From NCBI GenBank assembly GCA_003667245.1, contig RCNN01000456.1:1-22090 (forward strand): 22,090 nucleotides of DNA, given 5' to 3'. Origin of the DNA: Heterostelium multicystogenum (taxonomy: Eukaryota > Evosea > Eumycetozoa > Acytosteliales > Acytosteliaceae). Position numbers and translations under genes: made by a program. Below, piece after piece: positions 1 to 6,873 of the stretch; position 1 is the first letter of the stretch; each line of letters opens with the position of its first letter. A model generated the notes under the pieces. It had not been told where the DNA came from and ran no database searches. It saw only the letters and a program-made list of their open reading frames with translations.

Positions 1-2
1 AA

Positions 3-140
3 CCCGAATACGAAGTCTTTGATATTCTTAGCTACCGAGAGACCGAAGATGTAAGTTCAACAAATTCTTGGTCGAGTGGGCCGGGTTATTCATTCTTTGA
101 TAATTCCTGGGTCACCACATACACTTTGTCCACCCAGGAT
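3..140 (+). other. Coding-like fragment outside the repeat module
   Basis: An open plus-strand frame begins PEYEVFDIL at position 3 and reads through NSWSSGPGYSFFDNSWV and TYTLSTQDF, with codon use that looks genuine. Homology of the module to its inner copy stops at about 141, where this frame passes into antisense GIY-YIG sequence. I do not recognise the protein. The simplest reading is part of another gene joined to, or interrupted by, the module. It could also be chance openness of a short, relatively GC-rich stretch. Confidence 0.35.
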
Positions 141-579
141 TTCTTTTCTCATGGAGTCCGTGTAATACGTAGTAGCAGACCATATCACCATTGCGGAATT
201 TGACCTGATCCTCTTTGGCCTTCTCAGTTGCAGTCTTTTTCTCTCCGGATGTAAAATGTCTCATGATTCTATCATATATGTTGTCATTGATTTTCAAATG
301 TATGTCAATGTGGCCATTTCATGCTCTACACATTCCCCATCTTTTTTGATAACAACATCCTTGTTTCTCTCGAAGAACAGATAGATTCCAGGTTTGGTTG
401 AGGCTGGTGACGGCGGAGTATAAGGTTTGGCTCCCGGTTTTTCGAATGTTCTCGTAACACACCCATTTGGATGCTGGAGGTTGATTGTACCAAGCTGCTT
501 GATACTTCTTGGTGAATGTTGCAAGAGAAATATTAGCTAATAATAAAATGGCTAGATATAGTAATAATAGTGTTCTCAT
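141..579 (-). pseudogene. Outer-left GIY-YIG gene, frameshifted and 3'-truncated
   Basis: The start (ATG at 579) and signal peptide MRTLLLLYLAILLLANISLA match the intact gene at 5599. An extra A in the CGAAAAACC run near 440 shifts the frame after residue ~47. The domain then continues in another frame (KPGIY near 400, TYI near 305). A further length change near 290-297 replaces the GES of YIGES, after which NIYDRIM..H and KAKEDQVKFRN are readable down to LHEKR. Sequence homology ends at about 141, so the catalytic Glu region, KKRK patch and Pro-rich tail are absent. The same five-A run occurs in the right outer copy, so this frameshift predates the arm duplication or was spread by conversion. 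Confidence 0.8.
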
Positions 580-834
580 GATTAGTGGTGATGATGTTCA
601 TTGATACCAAATAAATCTATTTATACTTTTGTTAAGTGTGGTGACATGGGTGAGTATTATAATCGAAATATTTGTAAATATGGGGTAAATATTCAAATTA
701 CATACAATAGAATATATGTGAATATTCACATTCATTCATTCTTCAACATATATCTATTTATCTCATTTATATATAACTAAACATCTTATTGGTATTGTCA
801 GACTTACAAACATATCTACATCACATTAACACAA
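580..834. promoter_or_regulatory. Shared divergent promoter, outer-left copy
   Basis: The 255 bp between the divergent starts at 579 (minus) and 835 (plus). Minus-strand TATAAATA lies at 618-625, 39 bp from the ATG. One copy of the ACAAATATTT motif is present where the inner promoter has two. The ~55 bp before 835 are identical to the inner copy, including GGTATTGTCAGACTTAC and the ACACAAATGG start context. Confidence 0.6.
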
Positions 835-1296
835 ATGGATTACAGAGATATTGCAAACCTACAACTACAGAATCCGTGTTCAAAGCATGCTTGGATGGGT
901 AGCGGTTACAATCTCCCGTTTTGTGATACATTCGAAGAGTTTCAAGATCCAGATACAGCAGATAGAGATGTACCTTTATTGCAAACTGGTTGTAATGAAG
1001 CTTGTAGAGGGAATTTGATTCAACATCTTGAACATTACAAAGTGTACTTTGATCGCATGATCGATTGCATACGGAACACAAAACTTGGTTTACCAACTAT
1101 CTACCCAACACATTATGACATGCAATTCTATCAAGAGGGTAGAATGTTCCCTGAAGATGTGAAAGGGTTCCAGGAGTGTTTCTACAAACCACAACCAAGG
1201 TACAACTGCAAAAACGAAGAGGTATACGATGAAGTTGACAGGAATGGAAATATTATTAAAGGACCACCTCCTGCTGGTCGTGATAACTACGATTAA
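835..1296 (+). CDS. Unrecognised 153-aa partner protein, outer variant
   Basis: Intact single-exon gene starting in good context (ACACAAATGG). It has no signal peptide or membrane segment, so it is probably cytosolic or nuclear. It aligns with the 156-residue inner protein end to end, apart from a three-residue insertion giving DPDTADRD and a shorter C-terminus (stops at DNYD). About 20 codons carry replacements but only about three are silent (Ala GCT/GCA, Tyr TAT/TAC, Arg AGG/AGA). The 5' flank and 3' UTR are almost unchanged. Conserved blocks include NPC, TFEEFQDP, TGCNEACRG, YFDRMID, NTKLGLPTIYP, YDMQFYQEGRMFPED and DEVDRNGNIIKGPPPAG. The divergent neighbour is a dead GIY-YIG copy, so this would be an orphan partner. 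Function unknown; an immunity-like role is inference from the pairing. Confidence 0.75.
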   Translation: MDYRDIANLQLQNPCSKHAWMGSGYNLPFCDTFEEFQDPDTADRDVPLLQTGCNEACRGNLIQHLEHYKVYFDRMIDCIRNTKLGLPTIYPTHYDMQFYQEGRMFPEDVKGFQECFYKPQPRYNCKNEEVYDEVDRNGNIIKGPPPAGRDNYD

Positions 1297-1356
1297 TTAT
1301 GAAATTTGATTAATAAAGTAGTTTAATATAAAGATATTAAAGGGTAAATTAAGTTG

Positions 1357-1374
1357 ATTTGTAGTCCTACAAAT
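1357..1374. terminator. Conserved 8-bp-stem hairpin in convergent 3' region
   Basis: ATTTGTAG-TC-CTACAAAT, perfect stem with a two-base loop. Present in all four copies (also 4662-4679, 17701-17718, 21006-21023). It lies between the end of the small gene and the convergent kelch tail. A 3'-end or processing role is inference. Confidence 0.4.
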
Positions 1375-1420
1375 ACCGCGGCTACTACACAATCAATGAA
1401 CACTCTATATTGTCCACATC

Positions 1421-1436
1421 TCTCTTATATAAGAGA
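1421..1436. terminator. Conserved 16-bp perfect palindrome in convergent 3' region
   Basis: TCTCTTATATAAGAGA reads the same on both strands. Identical in all copies (4600-4615, 17765-17780, 20944-20959). A symmetric element suits the end of two convergent genes; function inferred only from position. Confidence 0.4.
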
Positions 1437-1481
1437 AGAAATCTACAAATAAAGTGAATAACGTTTTAGTCTACATACAGT

Positions 1482-2465
1482 TTAGTAATAAAGATTGAGT
1501 TGATGATGTTGGATAATTGCTGTGTATATGTAGTCGACATTCTCCAAGAGAACCTTTCTGAATTTCTTATCGATGACTGGTACAAAAGGCATGTTGTTTA
1601 TGCACTGCTTGATGATAGGGTATGCCTTGATAATGAAATCGGCCAATCCACTTGATATCTGATCACCATTGACTAGTTCACCAGTGACCAGTAGTTCTGG
1701 TCTACCATTTCCTTGTGGTAATTTCAGATATCTTTCAAATGTCATTGTTTTGATGTTGGATCGATCAATTCGATGTGTTTCATAACCATTAACCAAATAG
1801 ATATGATCTTGACCATCATAACAAACTGATTTGTAAAAGTCAGGATCAATTCCATCCATAATACCAATGTGTTCAATTTGATTGAGATTTGTTTGAGATT
1901 CGAATCCATTTGTTTTGATTACTCCAACCACCAAATAGATAGATATATTCATCAACTCTGATAATTGATGGGAATGTACAATTGAAATAATAATCTAATC
2001 GTAATTGTTCGATTGAATTGTTGTTTGAAAGATTGATGAGTGTTGCTCCTTTATACCGGTGTGTTGTGAAGATATATGTTGATTTGTTTGAATCATCATC
2101 ATGATCTTCATTGTTTGTTGTCTTTGATTTGATTGATAATTGTATTGATTGTTTGATGATTGATTTCATTGATTCAGAATCGAATGCTTTGGTGGTCAAT
2201 GAATATGAATGTTGTTTGATATCATCGATTGTTTTGTCATTGAATGATTGATTGTATTGATTCAATAGATATAGAATCATTGATTGATGATCATTGTCGA
2301 ATTGAATTTCTTAGAGCATCATCCAGGAATAGTGAATGATCAGGTTGTTTTTTTTGAGTGATTCAACAAACAACTTGAACACATCAATTTGTAACAAATG
2401 AATTTATAACTTTTGTTGTGAATCTGACACTTTAGACGCTTGTTATTATTACTACTATTAGACAT
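1482..2465 (-). pseudogene. B-box / kelch-like gene, frame-broken (left copy)
   Basis: The ATG at 2465 opens MSNSSNNNKRLKCQIHNKSY and a B-box-like Cys/His pattern (C13, H16, C24, C29, C32, H36), then stops after 41 codons. Frames downstream encode a low-complexity Ser/Asn/Lys section (2280-2000) and a kelch-like blade, YIYLFGGW. After a further shift come CYDGQDHIYLVNGYE, IKTMTFERY and a C-terminal helix-rich tail ending HHQLNLYY. The combination is characteristic of large dictyostelid families. At least two frameshifts separate the pieces, one near 2280-2340 and one near 1945. The two arm copies differ here by a TT indel (~1985) and an A4/A5 run (~1915). The tail converges on the small gene at 835. 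Confidence 0.7.
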
Positions 2466-2687
2466 AATTTCTTTCTTAAGTAATAATAAATAAAAACAAA
2501 AACAACAGTTAATACGATGTTGTCAAAGCTTTGATTTTGATTTTATTGACTTGATGATAATGCTAGTTAATATAGATCAAATTCTCAACCACCAATTACG
2601 AAATTAATATGGATTGTTGGGAATTCAACACAAGAAAGTCGAAATTCATAGAAATGGATAATTCTTATTAATTATGTTTCATTTATC
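2466..2687. other. AT-rich non-coding stretch upstream of the B-box start
   Basis: Contains TAATAATAAATAAAAACAAA just upstream of the B-box ATG on the minus strand, a plausible leader/promoter. No open coding frame recognised. Confidence 0.4.
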
Positions 2688-2711
2688 ATCTCCTATGAGA
2701 TCATAGGAGAT
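2688..2711. repeat. 11-bp-stem inverted repeat with 2-bp loop
   Basis: ATCTCCTATGA / TCATAGGAGAT arms with GA between. Mirrored at 19669-19692. It sits immediately before a kelch fragment; no role known. Confidence 0.5.
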
Positions 2712-2813
2712 ACATTATGACATGCAATTATCAACAATGATCTTGAATGGAATATTATATTCTTTGCAATATCATGATAAGAATATTCTATTTTCATTTT
2801 GGAATAACTAGAG
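2712..2813 (+). pseudogene. Kelch-family fragment (left)
   Basis: A plus-strand frame reads HYDMQLSTMILNGILYSLQ and ends FSFWNN-stop. The STMIL.GILYSL string recurs at the end of the fragment at 4020-4200 (STMILDGILYSLS), marking this as another piece of the same family, in opposite orientation to 1482-2465. Its first 18 bases match positions 1110-1127 of the small gene exactly. Mirrored near 19567-19668. Confidence 0.4.
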
Positions 2814-3003
2814 TTGGATTTTCTTTTTACATGAAATCAATCCAGTTTTAATTATTAAACTTTAGCTTGGAAGGAATGATTTTCAATGGAATCAATCTAA
2901 TTTGAACCAAATTGAACTTTATATATACGAAAAGATACTTCAAAAGCTGAAAAATATATTTCTAATACTTCGATCGGAAAGACTAAATTCAAATTAATAA
3001 TGG

Positions 3004-3400
3004 CTAATGATTTATTTATTATTTTCCAATAAATATAGATCACATTTCAAAACAACACTAGGATTATATTGTCTGAAGATTTGTGTCTTTATGTCCTTGT
3101 GGAAAGTGATGACAGTCAACAATGAGAGAATCTTTGGGCCAATGAAGGTGCAATTTGATCTCTTGGTGACTCGGAAATCAAAAGAAACATGTTGAGACTT
3201 GTCTAGAGTACTTTAAGGAGCATCATATGACCTGGAGAATAGACATCGATGTCATACTGGCCGAGGTTGGTATGGGTGGAGTCAATAGAGAACTCATATA
3301 TAAGTAGATATGCTGGTTTTGGTGGATAGTGATGCAGAGGAAAAGCTTTATCACCCAAATATATATATAATTATTTCTACCAACCAACAATTCTAAATGG
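3004..3400 (+). pseudogene. Unrecognised coding relic, frame-broken (left)
   Basis: Three plus-strand frames in succession look coding: NNERIFGPMKVQFDLLVTRK (3120-3190), then ETCLEYFKEHHMTWRIDIDV (3195-3260) running to GGVNRELIYK, then VDMLVLVDSDAEEKLYHPN (3305-3360). One-base shifts separate them. The right-arm copy has an extra T in the ATTTTG run near 19224. I cannot name the family; the ...LLVTR...TWRID... pattern is not enough. No intact gene is present. Mirrored at about 18980-19376. Confidence 0.35.
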
Positions 3401-3429
3401 ACTCCTAATAGAAATGATAATTCCATCTA

Positions 3430-4014
3430 AATTAACAATAGAATATGACACTTTTTTCTATTGTCGGTGTTTTTAGAAAAAATACATGTATTTCGAAGGT
3501 AGTTTTTAATATGTAAAATCATTTGTAAACTCAAACACCTCCATAAAAATTTTGTTTGTAGTGGTTGATATCGATATACATGATGTATAAATTGGTATAC
3601 CCTATTAAACTTTAATAAATAAGTTCACTTTCCTAAAATTTTAATTTGATGAATTGGGGTTTCATAAAAAAATTCAATACAAATTGTATCTCAAACTTCT
3701 GAGTCTGATCAAAAACAATCATAACGATACCTGAATTGAATCATTATACTTGGGACTTCAAGTAAACGAAAAGTGAATGTTTTCTTGATTATTGTGGATC
3801 ATTGTTGATCACATATCTCAGAGCTACATTTTCCTTGAATCAAAATTAGAATTAACTTCCAGACACTTTTGAACTGTTGGATATTGGTAGTATTGATCAA
3901 AATGATATAATATCATATTGTACCATCATCAATCTACACCCTTGTATTATTACACCAAAAATATTAAAAATCATAATACTATTTATTGTTAAACAAATAT
4001 TTTAATTATACCAT
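3430..4014. other. AT-rich stretch, no gene seen
   Basis: Long T/A runs and frequent stops in all frames. Nothing recognisable between the coding relic and the kelch fragment. Mirrored at 18366-18950. Confidence 0.5.
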
Positions 4015-4023
4015 CATGACAAT

Positions 4024-4200
4024 GAATATAATATTCCATCCAAGATCATTGTTGATACTTGTTGTCCATAAAATTTTGGTAATTGATGATATCTTTCAAA
4101 TGTCATTGTTTTGATGTTGAATCGATCAATTCGAAGTGTTTCATAAACATTAACCAAATAGATATGATCTTGACCATCATAACAAACTGATATGTAACGG
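4024..4200 (-). pseudogene. Kelch-blade fragment (left)
   Basis: Minus strand reads VCYDGQDHIYLVN, then ETLRIDRFNIKTMTFERYHQ and STMILDGILYSLS-stop. It is a close paralogue of the blade at 1720-1830 but extends further. Its neighbour at 4372-4554, from the same family, runs the opposite way, so the original gene was broken and rearranged. Mirrored at about 18180-18356 (plus). Confidence 0.6.
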
Positions 4201-4317
4201 ATGATGAATCACATGACACCCCTCGGGTTGTAAACCTACCCACATTGTATTCTTCACTAATTTCTACACTGTCGAGATAGATGATGATATTATTTAATAA
4301 TAAAACTGATATGTTTT

Positions 4318-4350
4318 AGTAGTAGTTGTTGTTGTTGTTGTTGTTGTTGT
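4318..4350. repeat. Trinucleotide microsatellite (GTT)n
   Basis: TAGTAGTTG followed by about eight GTT units; CAA on the other strand. Mirrored at 18030-18062. Typical dictyostelid simple repeat. Confidence 0.7.
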
Positions 4351-4371
4351 AATTTCACCTGTACTAGATGA

Positions 4372-4554
4372 TACCTGAGCAGCTTCCTGCAACAATCTGT
4401 AGATATGGTTGATAACCTTTGGAAACGTGGCATGGTAAACAATATTCCATTTGTACCAGTCATCGATAAGAAATTCAGAAAGGTTCTCTTGGAGAATGTC
4501 GACTACATGTACACAGCAGTTGTCCAACATCATCAACTCAATCTTTATTACTAA
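4372..4554 (+). pseudogene. C-terminal tail of a kelch-like paralogue (left inner)
   Basis: The plus-strand frame opens after a TGA at 4369 and reads YLSSFLQQSVDMVDNLWKR, then PFVPVIDKKFRKVLLENVDY and ends HHQLNLYY. The last ~37 residues match the tail of the 1482-2465 gene with few changes; the upstream part has diverged. No start codon or blades are attached, so it is a truncated relic. It converges on the small gene at 4769. Mirrored at 17826-18008 (minus). Confidence 0.6.
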
Positions 4555-4599
4555 ACTGTATGTAGACTAAAACGTTATTCACTTTATTTGTAGATTTCT

Positions 4600-4615
4600 T
4601 CTCTTATATAAGAGA
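4600..4615. terminator. 16-bp palindrome, inner-left copy
   Basis: TCTCTTATATAAGAGA, same element as 1421-1436, between two convergent reading frames. Confidence 0.4.
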
Positions 4616-4661
4616 GATGTGGATAATGTAGAGTGTTCATTGATTGTGTAGTAGACGCGGT

Positions 4662-4679
4662 ATTTGTAGGACTACAAAT
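4662..4679. terminator. 8-bp-stem hairpin, inner-left copy
   Basis: ATTTGTAG / CTACAAAT arms, same element as 1357-1374. Confidence 0.4.
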
Positions 4680-4689
4680 CAACTTAATT

Positions 4690-4735
4690 TATATGGGGTA
4701 CCGGATATGGAGCGGATGGACTGAGCGGAATGAGA
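4690..4735. mobile_element. 46-bp GC-rich insertion unique to inner copies
   Basis: Relative to the outer copies, 46 bp are inserted after GGGTA in the small-gene 3' region. The insert is far more GC-rich than its surroundings and holds two GAGCGGA-type direct repeats (GGAGCGGATGG and TGAGCGGAATG). Its edges give an imperfect inverted pair, ATGGGTA and ATGGGGTA. No coding capacity. It could be a footprint of a small mobile element or a regulatory cassette. Confidence 0.4.
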
Positions 4736-4768
4736 TACCCATTAATATCTTTATATTAAACTACTTTA

Positions 4769-5239
4769 TTAATCAAATTTCATAAAGTAATCGTAGTTAT
4801 CATAACCAGCAGGAGGTGGTCCTTTAATAATATTTCCATTTCTGTCAACTTCATCGTATACCTCTTCGTTTTTGGAGTTGTACCTTGGTTGTGGTTTGTA
4901 GAAACACCCCTGTAACCATTTCAAATCTTCAGGGAACATTCTACCCTCTTGATAGAATTGCATGTCGTAATATGTTGGGTAGATAGTTGGTAAACCAAGT
5001 TTTGTGTTCCGTACGTAATCGATCATGCGATCAAAGTACACTTTGAAATGTTCAAGATCTTTAATCAACTTCCCTCTACATGCTTCATTACAACCAGTTT
5101 CCAATAAAGGTACATCTCTCTCTGGATCTTGAAACTCTTCGAATGTCTTACAAAACGGGTGAGCGTAACCCCCACCCAATCCAGCATGCTTTGAACACGG
5201 ATTCTGTAGTTGTAGGTTTGCAATATCTCTGTAATCCAT
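4769..5239 (-). CDS. Unrecognised 156-aa partner protein, inner variant (left copy)
   Basis: Intact single-exon gene, start ATG at 5239 in ACACAAATGG context. There is no signal peptide, membrane span or recognised domain. Cysteines lie at 15, 30, 50, 54 and 112; TGCNEACRG (48-56) has a CxxxC pair. Charged and aromatic residues are frequent (YFDRMIDY, YYDMQFYQEGR), and the C-terminus holds EEVYDEVDRNGNIIKG followed by PPPAG. It is divergently transcribed from the GIY-YIG gene 359 bp away, an arrangement kept in all four modules. Identical at protein level to 17141-17611. A cognate binder or inhibitor of the GIY-YIG protein is possible by analogy with paired effector-immunity genes; nothing in the sequence proves it. 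Confidence 0.8.
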   Translation of the reverse strand: MDYRDIANLQLQNPCSKHAGLGGGYAHPFCKTFEEFQDPERDVPLLETGCNEACRGKLIKDLEHFKVYFDRMIDYVRNTKLGLPTIYPTYYDMQFYQEGRMFPEDLKWLQGCFYKPQPRYNSKNEEVYDEVDRNGNIIKGPPPAGYDNYDYFMKFD

Positions 5240-5376
5240 TTGTGTTAATGTGATGTAGATATGTTTGTAAGTCTGACAATACCAATAAGATGTTTAGTTA
5301 TATATAAATGAGATAAATAGATATATCTTGATGAATGTGAAATTCACATATATTCTATTGTAGGTAATTTGAATAT

Positions 5377-5426
5377 TTACCCCATATTTACAAATATTTC
5401 CATTTATAATACTCACCCCAACCCTA
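5377..5426. repeat. Promoter direct repeat, copy A
   Basis: Core TTTACAAATATTTCCATTTA followed by CACCCCAACCC. Pairs with 5492-5543 about 115 bp away. The outer promoters retain a single fused copy. Confidence 0.55.
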
Positions 5427-5491
5427 CTTTGAATATTTAATTTAACCAAGGCGTGTCAACCTCACAAACTATTTTGAATGTGTTTAACTTA

Positions 5492-5543
5492 AATACCCCA
5501 ATTTACAAATATTTCGATTTATAACAATAATCCCAACCCCACT
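5492..5543. repeat. Promoter direct repeat, copy B
   Basis: Core TTTACAAATATTTCGATTTA followed by ATCCCAACCCC, directly upstream of the GIY-YIG TATA box. Confidence 0.55.
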
Positions 5544-5598
5544 TAACAAAAGTATAAATAGATTTATTTGGTATCAATGAACATCATCACCACTAATC

Positions 5599-6873
5599 AT
5601 GAGAACATTATTATTACTGTATCTAGCCATTTTATTATTAGCTAATATTTCTCTTGCAACATTCACCAAGAAGTATCAAGCAGCTTGGTATATGCAACCT
5701 TCAACATCCAACTGGAAGTGTTACGAGAACATTCGAAAACCGGGAGCCAAACCTTATACTCCGCCGTCACCAGCCCCAACCAAACCTGGAATCTATCTGT
5801 TCTTCGAGAGAAACAAGGATGTTGTTATCAAAAAAGATGGGGAATGTGTAGAGCATGAAATGGCCACATTGACATACATTGGAGAATCAAATGTCAACAT
5901 ATATGATAGAATCATGAGTCATTTTACAGCCGGAGATAAACTCAATGCAGCTGATAAGGCCAAAGAGGATCAGGTCAAATTCCGCAATTGTGATATGGTC
6001 TGCTACTACGCATTACCCGGACTCCATGAGATAAGAAAAAAAAACAGAAAAGATCAAAATGTGGATATCAACTATGACACATTCTCTCTGGAAGCTGACT
6101 TGTTGACCGAGTTTATTGGTACATTCAATGCCATAAATCATGGTGGAATGTCAACTCCTGATGGTCTGTTACTTGGATCCAATGGCTTACCAATCGACAT
6201 CATGGCCACTTTTGAGAAGAACTATGCCGGTAACGAACAACGTCTCAATGAAGTCGTGTGGAAACCAGTGCTTGGTAAAAACGAAGACGGGATTTTCAAA
6301 TGGACAGAGCCAAATTCTAAGTTGCCGCCATATGTCGCAAACAAGACCTCAGCAACAACCGCAACAACTGCGACAACTGCGACAACAGATGTAGTTTCAC
6401 AAGGACCAACAAAGAAAAGAAAATCTGGTAAGCTAGAGTGCGAGGTTGATAATTCAACCGAAACAACCCAAGGTGGGCATGGAAGGGGTCAAGACATTGC
6501 TGTTGGCGTCACCGCTGGGGTGACTGTAGTTGTCACTGCAGCAGTCAGCGTGGGTCTGAATGGTCCTGAGATAGCTTCCTCTCCAGCCGTAGTATCAAAT
6601 GTTCCCGGAACTGGTGGTAACGGAAATCCTCCATCACCCAATCAACAACCAACTCAACCAAACCCACCCCCTACATCACCACCAACCCAAGAAGCACCAA
6701 CAACACCACCTGGATCACCAAATGGAGCAGATGTTGGATATCACGAAACATGGGGTAACTCGGGTAAAATGAGCGAGGTCACCAATGAAATTGAAAAGGG
6801 GGAAAAGGTGGTGTGGGGAGGTGTTAAAAACACATTCTGGGATGCTGTTCATGGATTGCGTGGATATAATTAA
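5599..6873 (+). CDS. Secreted-type GIY-YIG nuclease-domain protein (424 aa), left copy
   Basis: Single-exon gene. Residues 1-20 form a signal peptide (LLLLYLAILLLANISLA). A GIY-YIG domain follows: GIY at 64-66, YIG at 93-95, then S97, N98, R104 and H108 in the usual spacing. LEADLLTEF (164-172, probable catalytic Glu165) and Asn at 177/180 complete the set. Such domains cut DNA through one Tyr/Arg/Glu metal-dependent site. Residues 252-263 are ATT repeats. PTKKRKSGK (270-278) looks like a nuclear-localisation patch. A Val/Ala hydrophobic run lies at 300-320, a Pro/Thr-rich region at 344-373, and the C-terminus is Trp/Gly-rich. A signal peptide plus an NLS-like patch suggests export and possible action in another cell's nucleus, but a cell-surface or vesicle role is equally open. 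No reverse transcriptase or homing context is seen. Divergent from the small gene at 4769-5239. Confidence 0.85.
   Translation: MRTLLLLYLAILLLANISLATFTKKYQAAWYMQPSTSNWKCYENIRKPGAKPYTPPSPAPTKPGIYLFFERNKDVVIKKDGECVEHEMATLTYIGESNVNIYDRIMSHFTAGDKLNAADKAKEDQVKFRNCDMVCYYALPGLHEIRKKNRKDQNVDINYDTFSLEADLLTEFIGTFNAINHGGMSTPDGLLLGSNGLPIDIMATFEKNYAGNEQRLNEVVWKPVLGKNEDGIFKWTEPNSKLPPYVANKTSATTATTATTATTDVVSQGPTKKRKSGKLECEVDNSTETTQGGHGRGQDIAVGVTAGVTVVVTAAVSVGLNGPEIASSPAVVSNVPGTGGNGNPPSPNQQPTQPNPPPTSPPTQEAPTTPPGSPNGADVGYHETWGNSGKMSEVTNEIEKGEKVVWGGVKNTFWDAVHGLRGYN

Larger units (their letters stand above)
141..1593. repeat. Outer copy of the nested inverted repeat, left arm
   Basis: Reverse-complement homologue of 4441-6036 inside the same arm. 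It carries a broken GIY-YIG gene, the shared promoter, the small partner gene, the hairpin-bearing 3' region and the tail of a kelch-like gene. Homology stops at about 141, just after the codons matching LHEIR of the intact protein, and at about 1593 inside the kelch tail. The copy lacks a 46-bp insertion and about 100 bp of promoter that the inner copy has. Confidence 0.85.
5240..5598. promoter_or_regulatory. Shared divergent promoter, inner-left copy
   Basis: 359 bp separate the two start codons. On the GIY-YIG side TATAAATA lies at 5553-5560, 38 bp before the ATG. On the small-gene side the minus strand has TATATAAC near 5297-5304 and ATTGGT at 5280-5285. Two ~50-bp direct repeats (5377-5426 and 5492-5543) share ACCCC, TTTACAAATATTTC and CCCAACCC. 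The CCCAACCC/GGGTTGGG blocks resemble the G-rich boxes bound by dictyostelid GBF-type regulators; that link is inference. The short gap suggests co-regulation of the pair. Confidence 0.6.
4441..6036. repeat. Inner copy of the nested inverted repeat, left arm
   Basis: Inverted and diverged relative to 141-1593. The kelch tail, 3' region, small gene, promoter and the first ~150 codons of the GIY-YIG gene all align. Beyond 6036 only the inner copy continues, into the rest of the 424-residue gene. Confidence 0.85.

Noticed and set aside
821..1096. 91-codon minus-strand frame opposite the small gene (also at 21285-21503)
   Set aside because: Shadow of the small gene; the conserved product is on the other strand in all four copies.
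1895..1912. GATTCGAATCC resembling a tRNA T-loop
   Set aside because: No acceptor or anticodon stem around it; it lies in the kelch frame.
4294..4536. 80-codon frame with a poly-Thr run (mirrored at 17844-18086)
   Set aside because: Antisense to the kelch tail at 4372-4554; the Thr run is the (GTT)n microsatellite.
5654..6394. Extra plus-strand frames of 65 and 84 codons inside the GIY-YIG gene (mirrored at 15986-16726)
   Set aside because: Out-of-frame overlaps of a well-supported gene.
5599..6873. Penelope-like retroelement or group I intron homing endonuclease
   Set aside because: GIY-YIG domains occur there, but no reverse transcriptase, ribozyme or intron context is visible, and the protein has a signal peptide.
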